Shown here piece after piece: positions 1 to 5,000 of a stretch of DNA of 5,000 nt. The notes below the pieces were generated by a model. It was not told the DNA's origin, ran no database searches, and worked only from the letters and a program-made list of their open reading frames with translations. The number at the start of each line of letters is the position of its first letter. Within the stretch, counting starts at the first letter, position 1. The position numbers were made by a program, and so were the translations under genes. The stretch is from Ruminococcus sp. (GTDB lineage Bacteria > Bacillota > Clostridia > Oscillospirales > Ruminococcaceae), in the NCBI GenBank assembly GCA_017622635.1, contig JAGAQS010000299.1, positions 1-5,000 on the forward strand, written 5' to 3'.

Positions 1-59
1 CCCTTTACTACCTTGCCGTTGCGAACGTCAAGACATGGGATTATTCTTTTTGCAAGCAT
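1..59 (-). CDS. hisF: HisF, imidazole glycerol phosphate synthase cyclase subunit (N-terminal fragment)
   Basis: Only the first 19 codons and two bases of the 20th are present; the gene runs off the left edge. The reading begins MLAKRIIPCLDV and continues RNGKVVK, which is the characteristic first beta strand of HisF. HisF is a cytoplasmic (beta/alpha)8 barrel that uses ammonia delivered by HisH to convert PRFAR into imidazole glycerol phosphate and AICAR. Asp11 of the fragment matches the catalytic Asp11 of the Thermotoga enzyme, and Lys19 matches its conserved Lys19. The ATG at 59 is chosen because it gives the family's normal N-terminus and is preceded by AAGGAG (68-73) at a spacing of 8. 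The start lies 45 bases after the stop of the ATP-grasp gene and is separated from hisA by three unrelated genes, although HisF is the partner of HisH encoded at 2504-3106. Confidence 0.95.
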   Translation of the reverse strand, partial: MLAKRIIPCLDVRNGKVVK

Positions 60-67
60 TTTCAACA

Positions 68-73
68 CTCCTT
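68..73 (-). promoter_or_regulatory. Ribosome binding site of hisF
   Basis: AAGGAG on the minus strand lies 8 bases before the ATG at 59. It is among the strongest Shine-Dalgarno matches of the window and lies in the 45-base gap after the ATP-grasp gene, so hisF translation can start independently of the gene before it. Confidence 0.8.
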
Positions 74-104
74 TTTATTGAGATAGTACGGAATATACGG
101 CTTT

Positions 105-959
105 TTACTCAAAAGCATAAAACAACGTTCTGAAATAACTATAAATATTCTGATTTTCCGACAATCCCGAAACGCTACCGTCACCGGCTTCAATAACTTT
201 CCATGTTCCGTCTGATAATTCCGCATAATCTATGGTATAATAACAGCTTGAAAGATTACTGTACTTTTCAAGTAATTCTGCCGGCGGTTGATTTGTATAT
301 TGTTCCTGACCTGAATTTCTGCTGACGGATGCTATCTTATTGTTTATATAGAATACCCTGTATTCATTTGTTTTTTTGTCATAGTACTTCAAATCAAGAA
401 ATTCTTTTATACAGATACCACCTGTCAGCAAGTCACCACGGTATTTATAAAAGACTTCCATATATTCATTGAATTTTTCCTGTGTTACCGAACTGTCAAA
501 AAAGCGTGGAAATTCAGTACCTTTTACAGACTTCACAAAATCCTTTACCATAAATCGGTCAAAAGTTTTTTTAATGGATTCTATATCCACCTGCTCATAT
601 AATGGGAAAATCTTCATTTTAGCCGTATCGTCTCCGAATACACTGTATATATTTGGGAAAATATGCATCAAAGTATACTCTTCCGGAGTAGTAATCAGTC
701 TTATGTTATGACTATACAATTTTTCGTAGAATACAGTATACTGTTCCGGCTTCATCATCCAGCCACGCATAACTGCATTGCATGGCAAGGACGGCGAATG
801 GTTTAAAATTAACTTTCCCTCATTGAACCATTTATCATATCCGAAAAGTATCACGTCAAACAATCCTGTTTCCTTTACAGCTTCGTATTCTTTTTTTAAA
901 TCTTCATCTACTTCTTTTATGGAAAAATAACTTGACGGAAACAGTATTGTATTAATCAT
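105..959 (-). CDS. ATP-grasp domain protein of the R2K type (R2K_3 / former DUF4343-like)
   Basis: A 284-residue soluble protein with no signal peptide or membrane segment. Visible features in order are an N-terminal ILFPSSYFSIKEVDEDL segment (5-21), RGWMMKPEQY (65-74), SPEEY-like TPEEY (91-95), the nucleotide-binding strand MVKDFVKSVKG (137-147), GGICIKEF (180-187), NEYRVFY (198-204), SVSR (211-214), YTIDYAEL (241-248) and the metal-binding end VIEAGDGSVSGL (255-266). From memory of the family, this pattern of an RGW motif, VKD(F/Y)VKS, NEYR and a terminal E-x-GDG is that of the R2K clade of ATP-grasp enzymes, which are distant relatives of CDC123. Family members are predicted to ligate or modify proteins or nucleic acids and occur in phages and conflict loci; the substrate is unknown. 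The ATG at 959 follows AAGGTG with 5 bases between. It sits 79 bases after the acidic gene and 45 bases before hisF. It has no evident role in histidine synthesis. Confidence 0.8.
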   Translation of the reverse strand: MINTILFPSSYFSIKEVDEDLKKEYEAVKETGLFDVILFGYDKWFNEGKLILNHSPSLPCNAVMRGWMMKPEQYTVFYEKLYSHNIRLITTPEEYTLMHIFPNIYSVFGDDTAKMKIFPLYEQVDIESIKKTFDRFMVKDFVKSVKGTEFPRFFDSSVTQEKFNEYMEVFYKYRGDLLTGGICIKEFLDLKYYDKKTNEYRVFYINNKIASVSRNSGQEQYTNQPPAELLEKYSNLSSCYYTIDYAELSDGTWKVIEAGDGSVSGLSENQNIYSYFRTLFYAFE

Positions 960-1038
960 ATAATCACCTTTTTCATAAGTAAGTTTTTCTTATCTGACAA
1001 AATATCTGCAATCCTGTTCATTAAATGCGGAAGTATTC

Positions 1039-1503
1039 TTACTGATTACCTGAATTGTAAATCCTGTAGGTTTCATCAATTTTTTTCCTGAGCTTCAAAT
1101 AATCATCTTCACTGCTTATAACACCAAAACACTGCTTGTCATAATCGTTTGTACAGCATTCAATGTAATCTTCATAATAATCATTGCTGATGTAGTAATA
1201 TTCTATAAAGGGCAGTAAATCTTCTTTTATATCCGAGTCCCAGAATTTACCGTCACAATTGCTGAACAGATATTCTGTTCCCGACATCTGACCGTTTCTT
1301 ACCTTTTCACAATCCTCTTTGCCTGCGTCATCACATTCCATACCGTTTTCTATTATCCACCTGAGAAAAAGTCCGATATGATTGGCTGACATAGACCATA
1401 TTTCATCTTCCTGTGTTTCTGTAAGTTCTCCTATAATACCATGAGTTTCACGATATAGTTTTTCTGTACTGTCCCAATGCCAGTCTGCTCTGTCTATGGT
1501 CAT
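1039..1503 (-). CDS. Acidic DUF7832-like protein, possible immunity-type protein
   Basis: A 154-residue soluble protein, strongly acidic by hand count (35 Asp plus Glu against 15 Lys plus Arg). It starts with a WHW motif (8-10) and carries HIGLFLRWIIENG (42-54), a short amphipathic helix. The rest has a conserved-looking Trp (88) and a Tyr/Asp-rich stretch (102-114). The combination of an early WH(W/Y) and HIG(M/L)FL-W-I resembles the DUF7832-type proteins, which I recall from lone genes and toxin-immunity neighbourhoods; this is pattern memory, not a search. High acidity fits proteins that bind basic toxins or nucleases, but this is inference. The ATG at 1503 follows GAGGTG with 4 bases between. 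It lies 49 bases after the small membrane protein and 79 before the ATP-grasp gene, on the same strand, so the three probably share a transcript. No biochemical activity can be assigned. Confidence 0.7.
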   Translation of the reverse strand: MTIDRADWHWDSTEKLYRETHGIIGELTETQEDEIWSMSANHIGLFLRWIIENGMECDDAGKEDCEKVRNGQMSGTEYLFSNCDGKFWDSDIKEDLLPFIEYYYISNDYYEDYIECCTNDYDKQCFGVISSEDDYLKLRKKIDETYRIYNSGNQ

Positions 1504-1552
1504 AGTTCACCTCATTAATAAGTTTATTCTATTACGAAAAATACGAATCAAA

Positions 1553-1798
1553 TTATTCTCCATTAGTAAGGTTACTGTCTGTTAAGTGACCGAAAATGTA
1601 GAATGCATATTCGGGATTCTCACTGTATATATCATAAATACAAAATTCATAACCGATTCCGGAATAATGACAGCATTCATCTGCTGTACAGAAAACAGGT
1701 TCTTTTTTCATGACCGTAACAAGTGTATAATCAATTATTCCCATACACAGCCATAATGAAAAAATAATTATACAGATTTTAAGAATTTTTTTCAGCAT
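1553..1798 (-). CDS. Small membrane-anchored hypothetical protein
   Basis: An 81-residue protein with a basic start (MLKKILK), one hydrophobic segment at about 8-26 (ICIIIFSLWLCMGII), then KKEPVFC (31-37), a Cys-rich turn (Cys37, 42, 43), SGIGYEF (46-52) and a C-terminal FYIFGHLT (66-73). It looks like a single-pass protein with a short domain of about 50 residues on one side. The order K-(K/E)-P-x-F-C, then Y-x-G-x-G-Y, then an F-G near the end resembles a common family of small uncharacterised Clostridia membrane proteins. The ATG at 1798 is preferred over a TTG at 1804 in the same frame; neither has a strong ribosome site (weak AAAGAAG upstream). The start lies inside the last 20 bases of hisA, so translation is probably coupled to hisA. 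The hydrophobic segment lacks a proper lipobox before Cys18. Function unknown. Confidence 0.65.
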   Translation of the reverse strand: MLKKILKICIIIFSLWLCMGIIDYTLVTVMKKEPVFCTADECCHYSGIGYEFCIYDIYSENPEYAFYIFGHLTDSNLTNGE

Positions 1799-2507
1799 AT
1801 TCAATGGCTTCTTTAAGATTTAAAGTACCTTTATAGATAGACTTTCCGCAGATAGTACCGTAAAGTCCCATTTCCTTACAGGCTTTTATATCGTCCATTG
1901 TGTGAACACCACCGCTTGCAATAATGTTACAATCTTGTGTACCATCTGCGAGAGCCTGTAACTGTTCCCTGTTCACGCCTGAAAGTGTACCGTCCTTTGA
2001 GATGTCAGTGAATATAAAGTATTTAACGCCTGACTTTATCATATGGTTTGCAAGGTCGATATAGTTAACGTCGGAAGTTTCAAGCCAGCCCTCAGTTGCA
2101 ACCATACCGTTCATAGCGTCAATGCCGACAACTATTTTTTCACTGCCGAACTTTTCAACGGCATCACGTACAAGTTTCGGGTTTTTAAGTGCGACAGAAC
2201 CGAGTATAACTCTTGTGATACCCATATTCAAGTACTCCTGAATCGTTTCAAGACTTCTGATACCTCCGCCGAGTTCGACTTTTAGATTTGTCTTTTCGGC
2301 AACGTCCGTATAGATTTTTGTATTGACGGGTCTGCCCTCTTTTGCACCGTCGAGGTCAACCATGTGAATCCATTCAGCACCTGCATTTTCAAAACTCTTT
2401 GCCGTTTCGAGATAGTCGGAAGCTACTTTTTCAACGGTTGAAAAATCGCCCTTGAAAAGTCGTACACAGTTGCCGTCTTTAATATCTATTGCAGGTAAAA
2501 TAATCAT
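1779..2507 (-). CDS. hisA: HisA, ProFAR isomerase
   Basis: HisA (242 residues, the normal size) converts ProFAR to PRFAR by an Amadori rearrangement in the cytoplasm; PRFAR is then the substrate of the HisH-HisF complex. It is a (beta/alpha)8 barrel with the twofold-repeated half barrels expected of the family. The catalytic Asp pair is visible: Asp8 in LPAIDIKDG and Asp130 in VVGIDAMNG. Phosphate sites are GGGIRS (80-85) and IIASGGV (195-201), and FTDISKDGTLSG (166-177) is also typical. WIHMVDLDGA (46-55) separates it from HisF. The ATG at 2507 overlaps the hisH stop as ATGA, and GGAGG (2514-2518) sits 6 bases upstream, so reinitiation and independent initiation are both possible. Its last 20 bases overlap the next gene, where hisF would normally follow. 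Confidence 0.97.
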   Translation of the reverse strand: MIILPAIDIKDGNCVRLFKGDFSTVEKVASDYLETAKSFENAGAEWIHMVDLDGAKEGRPVNTKIYTDVAEKTNLKVELGGGIRSLETIQEYLNMGITRVILGSVALKNPKLVRDAVEKFGSEKIVVGIDAMNGMVATEGWLETSDVNYIDLANHMIKSGVKYFIFTDISKDGTLSGVNREQLQALADGTQDCNIIASGGVHTMDDIKACKEMGLYGTICGKSIYKGTLNLKEAIEYAEKNS

Positions 2508-3106
2508 ATGAGACCTCCGAAATTCTTGAGTATTTTAAGACCTGTTTCACCGCTTTTTTCAGGGTGGAACTGTGCCCCGTAGACGTACTTTCCGTCGTGA
2601 ACAAGTGCGGGAACACGTCCGCCGTATTCACAGTAAGCGGAAATATCACTGTCTGCACATTCTGCCTTGTATGAGTGTACAAAATACACATATTCATTAT
2701 CACCGAGACCGTCAAGCAGTTTGCAGTTGTTCAGGACTTCAAGCCTGTTCCAGCCCATATGCGGAATAATCAGGTCATTGCTTTCCATTTTTTTAACATA
2801 GCCTTTTATAAGTCCGAGACCGTCACATTCTTCAAATTCATAGCCTTTTTCAAATATCAACTGCATTCCGAGACAGATTCCCAGAAATGGCTTTTTTGAT
2901 GCTTCTTCTTTTATGGTATCAACAAGACCTGAGTTTTCAAGCATTTTCATTGCTGACGGAAATGCTCCAACCCCCGGAAGAATTACAGCGTCGGCACTTT
3001 TTACTGAATCCTTGTCAGATGTGAGAACGTTTTCAAGTCCGAGATAGTCAAGTGCATTCTTTACACTGAAAATATTACCTGCTCCGTAGTCAACTATTGC
3101 AATCAT
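2504..3106 (-). CDS. hisH: HisH, imidazole glycerol phosphate synthase glutaminase subunit
   Basis: HisH (200 residues, normal length) is a class I glutamine amidotransferase. It releases ammonia from glutamine and passes it through the HisF barrel. The catalytic triad is visible: nucleophile Cys78 in the elbow GICLGMQ (76-82), and His181 with Glu183 in QFHPEKSG (179-186). VDYGAGNI (5-12), LPGVGAF (43-49) and PHMGWN (115-120), a stretch conserved in HisH that helps form the interface with HisF, are also intact. The start overlaps the hisB stop by one base (TAATG), with a G-rich site AAGGGGG (3114-3120) 7 bases upstream. Its partner HisF is encoded three genes further on rather than next to hisA, so the two subunits of one complex are separated by about 2.4 kb. 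Confidence 0.97.
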   Translation of the reverse strand: MIAIVDYGAGNIFSVKNALDYLGLENVLTSDKDSVKSADAVILPGVGAFPSAMKMLENSGLVDTIKEEASKKPFLGICLGMQLIFEKGYEFEECDGLGLIKGYVKKMESNDLIIPHMGWNRLEVLNNCKLLDGLGDNEYVYFVHSYKAECADSDISAYCEYGGRVPALVHDGKYVYGAQFHPEKSGETGLKILKNFGGLI

Positions 3107-3699
3107 TATAATACCCCCTTTGTTGAAAGTACAGCACCGTCGGCATTTTTTTCAACGGCAGTTTTAAGAGCGTGTGCGACTGCCTTGTATACTGCTTCTG
3201 CTTTGTGGTGGTCGTTACTGCCGTAAAGTAAATTGATGTGAAGTGTCATTCCCGAATTGAACGCAAACGCACGGAAAAATTCTTCCGTCATACACAGGTC
3301 ATAATCACCGCATGACTGATTTGTAAAATCACAGTTGAACACAAGAAACGGTCTGTTGCTGAGGTCGAGGCTTGCCATTGCAAGGGATTCGTCCATAGGA
3401 ATATATGACGTACCGTAACGCACGATACCCGACTTGTTGCCGAGTGCCTGACCGAGTGCCTGACCGAGTGCAATTCCTGTGTCCTCGATTGTGTGATGAC
3501 AGTCAACGTACAAATCACCTTTTACTTTAACAGTCATACTTATACCGCTGTGTACCGAAAGTGCCGTCAGCATATGGTCAAAAAAGCCTATTCCCGTTGA
3601 TATATCGGCAGTTCCTTTATTGTCCAAAACTACGGATATATTTATGTCGGTTTCTCTTGTTGTACGGCTGACACTGCCTTTTCTTATAAAATCATTCAT
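3106..3699 (-). CDS. hisB: HisB, imidazoleglycerol-phosphate dehydratase (monofunctional)
   Basis: The protein has 197 residues, the length of the stand-alone dehydratase, without the histidinol-phosphatase domain found in enterobacteria. It dehydrates imidazole glycerol phosphate to imidazole acetol phosphate and normally forms a 24-subunit manganese enzyme. Metal and substrate residues are present: FFDHML (39-44), DCHHTIED (66-73), TEEF (138-141) and the second His pair SNDHHKAEA (161-169). The C-terminal STKGVL tail is typical. Residues 77-87 (IALGQALGQALG) are encoded by a 12-base tandem repeat but keep normal family length. The ATG at 3699 is 9 bases from GGAGG (3709-3713) and overlaps the hisC stop by 8 bases. 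The next gene, hisH, starts on its stop codon, indicating translational coupling. Confidence 0.97.
   Translation of the reverse strand: MNDFIRKGSVSRTTRETDINISVVLDNKGTADISTGIGFFDHMLTALSVHSGISMTVKVKGDLYVDCHHTIEDTGIALGQALGQALGNKSGIVRYGTSYIPMDESLAMASLDLSNRPFLVFNCDFTNQSCGDYDLCMTEEFFRAFAFNSGMTLHINLLYGSNDHHKAEAVYKAVAHALKTAVEKNADGAVLSTKGVL
3440..3471. repeat. In-frame 12-base tandem repeat inside hisB
   Basis: On the plus strand CCGAGTGCCTGA occurs twice in perfect tandem (3440-3451, 3452-3463), followed by a partial third copy (3464-3471). In the hisB frame the unit encodes Ala-Leu-Gly-Gln. The family already has a repetitive IALGQALxxALG helix here, so the overall protein length is not increased; the repeat is seen in DNA, and its origin by slippage or conversion is inference. 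Confidence 0.85.
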
Positions 3700-4756
3700 G
3701 AAGAATTTCCTCCAGTGCCTTGAATAATGCGTTCATTTCCTCGTCAGTACTTACTGTGATACGCATATAGTTGCTGATTCTCGGTTTGTTCCAGTAACGC
3801 ACGAATATCTTACGTTTTCTAAGTTCCTCAAAGATATATCCGGCGGTTTTTTCTTTATGACCTGCGAATATAAAGTTGCTCATTGAATCGGTGAAAGTGA
3901 AACCGAGTCCGGCGAGTTTCTTTTTGGAATACTCACGTGTTTCTATTATTCTGTTCACCGTTTCCGTGAAGTATTTTTCATCACGGACTGCTTCAGCACC
4001 GCATATCTGTGTAATAGTGTTCATTGTGTAGGAGTTCACGGAGAATTTGACATCGTTCATATATTTTATAAGCTTTTCGTTTCCCATTGCAAAACCTATA
4101 CGCATACCTGCCATAGAGCGTGACTTTGAAAAAGTCTGTATAACAATCAGATTGTCGTATTTTTCAATGAGTGGCAGACAGCTTTTACCGCCGAAGTCTA
4201 TATAAGCCTCGTCAATCATCACAACAGAATCGGGATTTGATTTTACAATGTCCTCAATCATGTCGACACTTTCCAGCACACCTGTAGGAGAGTTGGGATT
4301 CGGGAAAATAATACCTCCGTTTTCCTGTCTGTAGTCGTCGGGATTTATCGTGAAATCCTCACGGAGCGGACAGGTCTTATACGGAATACGGTAAACGTCT
4401 GCCCATACATCATAGAAAGAATATGTTACATCAGGGAAAAGTATCGGTTTTTCCGAATTGAAAAACGTCATGAATGCCATTGAAATAACGTCATCAGAAC
4501 CTACTCCGACAAATATCTGGGACGGTTTCAGACCGTATCTTTCCGCAATTGCATTTACAAGTATTTCAGAATCGGGATTCGGATACAGACGCATATTTGC
4601 AACGTTATAATTATCAAGAATTTCCCTTACAGACGGAGCAGGCGGATACGGATTTTCATTTGTGTTAAGTTTAATTATATTCTTGTCTTTCGGCTGTTCT
4701 CCGGGTGTATACGGTACAACCCTGCGGACAGATTCTTCCCATTTGTTTTTGTTCAT
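3692..4756 (-). CDS. hisC: HisC, histidinol-phosphate aminotransferase
   Basis: A class I/II PLP-dependent aminotransferase that makes histidinol phosphate from imidazole acetol phosphate and glutamate. With the ATG at 4756 it has 354 residues, the usual size. Visible motifs, numbered from that Met, are LNTNENP (30-36), VGVGSDD (83-89), PNPNSPTG (152-159, with the PLP-contacting Asn154), IDEAYID (181-187, Asp182 and Tyr185), the PLP lysine Lys211 in TFSKSRSMAGMRIG (208-221) and the carboxylate-binding Arg332 in YMRIT (330-334). A GTG at 4765 in frame would add three residues (MVK), but the only ribosome site, AAAGG (4768-4772), is then just two bases away; from the ATG the spacing is 11. The gene is preceded by a terminator hairpin and ends in an 8-base overlap with hisB. 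Unlike hisB, hisA and hisF, its ribosome site is weak. Confidence 0.95.
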   Translation of the reverse strand: MNKNKWEESVRRVVPYTPGEQPKDKNIIKLNTNENPYPPAPSVREILDNYNVANMRLYPNPDSEILVNAIAERYGLKPSQIFVGVGSDDVISMAFMTFFNSEKPILFPDVTYSFYDVWADVYRIPYKTCPLREDFTINPDDYRQENGGIIFPNPNSPTGVLESVDMIEDIVKSNPDSVVMIDEAYIDFGGKSCLPLIEKYDNLIVIQTFSKSRSMAGMRIGFAMGNEKLIKYMNDVKFSVNSYTMNTITQICGAEAVRDEKYFTETVNRIIETREYSKKKLAGLGFTFTDSMSNFIFAGHKEKTAGYIFEELRKRKIFVRYWNKPRISNYMRITVSTDEEMNALFKALEEILHE

Positions 4757-4767
4757 TTTAACCACTG

Positions 4768-4772
4768 CCTTT
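4768..4772 (-). promoter_or_regulatory. Weak ribosome binding site of hisC
   Basis: AAAGG on the minus strand, 11 bases before the ATG at 4756 and only 2 bases before the alternative GTG at 4765. It lies immediately after the terminator's T-run, so a transcript that passes the terminator has its first start site within about 20 bases of the hairpin. This spacing is the reason for preferring the ATG. Confidence 0.45.
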
Positions 4773-4776
4773 CTTT

Positions 4777-4807
4777 AAAAAAGCCTGTCCCTGAAAGAAC
4801 AGGCTTT
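4777..4807 (-). terminator. Intrinsic terminator between hisD and hisC
   Basis: On the minus strand AAAGCCTGTTC (4807-4797) pairs with GGACAGGCTTT (4790-4780). This gives an 11-base-pair stem with one G-T wobble and a six-base loop, followed directly by further T's; the run of T's is six in all (4782-4777). The plus strand does not end in a T-run, so the signal is directed with the operon. It begins 8 bases after the hisD stop and ends 20 bases before the hisC start. It could mark the end of the hisD transcript or act as an internal attenuator. No promoter was recognised in the few bases between it and hisC, so the downstream genes probably depend on partial read-through. Confidence 0.75.
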
Positions 4808-4810
4808 CAG
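4791..4810 (-). promoter_or_regulatory. Alternative hairpin competing with the hisD-hisC terminator
   Basis: On the minus strand CTGAAAG (4810-4804) is a perfect complement of CTTTCAG (4797-4791), with loop CCTGTT. It uses bases 4804-4807 and 4797 of the terminator's first arm, so the two hairpins exclude each other. It also emerges first from the polymerase. It is shorter and weaker than the terminator stem, so it may only be a transient fold; calling it an antiterminator is inference. Confidence 0.4.
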
Positions 4811-4814
4811 TAAA

Positions 4815-5000
4815 TCATTCAAAACGTACTTTAATAGCGTTGGCGTGAGCGGTCAGACCCTCTTTTTCAGCAATTAAAACTATATCGTCCTTAGCCTGTT
4901 CAAGAGCTTCTTTTGTGTAGTAGATGTAGCTTGAACGTTTTGTAAAACTTGCTACACCGAGAGGTGAAAAGAATCTTGCCGTTCCGCTTGTGGGAAGTAC
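4815..5000 (-). CDS. hisD: HisD, histidinol dehydrogenase (C-terminal fragment)
   Basis: The last 61 codons and the TGA stop of hisD; the gene continues beyond position 5000, which falls on a codon boundary. HisD catalyses the last two steps of the pathway, oxidising histidinol to histidine with two NAD in a zinc-dependent reaction. The fragment begins [16 protein letters not shown], the conserved substrate-loop region near the C-terminus, continues with FTKRSS, and ends [15 protein letters not shown]. His52 of the fragment, in LTAHANA, corresponds to the zinc ligand His419 of the E. coli enzyme. The stop is followed at once by the terminator hairpin, so hisD may be the last gene of a segment expressed more strongly than hisC to hisF. 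No frameshift is visible in the part present. Confidence 0.96.
   Translation of the reverse strand, partial: VLPTSGTARFFSPLGVASFTKRSSYIYYTKEALEQAKDDIVLIAEKEGLTAHANAIKVRFE

Noticed and set aside
82..113. TTGAGT, 18 bases, TACTAT before hisF as a separate hisF promoter.
   Set aside because: Both boxes match the consensus in only four positions; it is no better than chance at this base composition.
469..711. Plus-strand open frame of 80 codons opposite the ATP-grasp gene.
   Set aside because: It lies entirely within a well-supported minus-strand gene, has no ribosome site of note and no recognisable motif; it is a shadow frame.
966..985. ATAAG/CTTAT inverted repeat between the acidic gene and the ATP-grasp gene as a terminator.
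   Set aside because: Only five AT-rich base pairs with a nine-base loop and no T-run after it on the minus strand.
965..995. TTGTCA, 17 bases, TATGAA on the minus strand before the ATP-grasp gene, a promoter-like pair.
   Set aside because: The spacing is ideal, but the predicted start of transcription would fall on the ribosome binding site itself, and in AT-rich DNA such matches are frequent.
1520..1552. TTGATT, 17 bases, AATAAA on the minus strand before the acidic gene, a possible promoter.
   Set aside because: Only four of six bases match in each box and nothing else supports it; same-strand packing makes co-transcription with hisA simpler.
1736..1754. A lipobox at Cys18 of the small membrane protein.
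   Set aside because: The residues before the Cys are LWL, lacking the small residues a signal peptidase II site needs; a plain membrane anchor is more likely.
2043..2899. Several plus-strand open frames of 65-80 codons opposite hisA and hisH, and a minus-strand frame at 2479-2715.
   Set aside because: All overlap hisA or hisH, whose catalytic motifs are intact in the coding frame; the translations have no domain features.

Overview
This window holds most of a histidine biosynthesis operon, all on the minus strand, so it is transcribed from high to low coordinates. The order is hisD (3' end only, running in from position 5000), hisC, hisB, hisH, hisA, three non-histidine genes, and the first 19 codons of hisF at the left edge. 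The base composition (AT-leaning), strong AGGAGG-type ribosome sites, tight gene packing, and the style of the accessory proteins suggest an anaerobic Gram-positive of the Clostridia, most likely a Ruminococcus-like member of the Oscillospirales. That placement comes from recognising protein styles, not from a search.

Positions 2504-4756 are a compact block, hisC-hisB-hisH-hisA, in which each gene overlaps the next by 1 to 8 bases. HisC is the histidinol-phosphate aminotransferase, HisB a monofunctional imidazoleglycerol-phosphate dehydratase (no phosphatase domain), HisH the glutaminase subunit of IGP synthase, and HisA the ProFAR isomerase. All show their catalytic residues and normal lengths. 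Between hisD and hisC there is a good intrinsic terminator pointing in the direction of the operon. It overlaps a perfect 7-bp hairpin that cannot form at the same time, so expression of hisC and everything downstream may be conditional on read-through or may be set at a lower level.

Positions 105-1798 interrupt the usual hisA-hisF adjacency. Three same-strand genes sit there: an 81-residue membrane-anchored protein whose start lies inside the end of hisA, a very acidic 154-residue protein with a WHW/HIGLFLRW signature resembling DUF7832-type (immunity-like) proteins, and a 284-residue ATP-grasp protein of the R2K type (R2K_3, formerly DUF4343). Hand-counted lines suggest this insert is somewhat more AT-rich than the his genes. 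The inserted genes have their own ribosome sites but no convincing promoter or terminator, so they are probably carried on the his transcript and hisF must be reached through them. The two recognisable families are known from toxin-immunity and biological-conflict settings, which makes this cassette the most interesting part of the window. No toxin gene is visible here.

There is no stretch longer than 300 bases without a gene, and I see no tRNA, rRNA, CRISPR array or insertion sequence.
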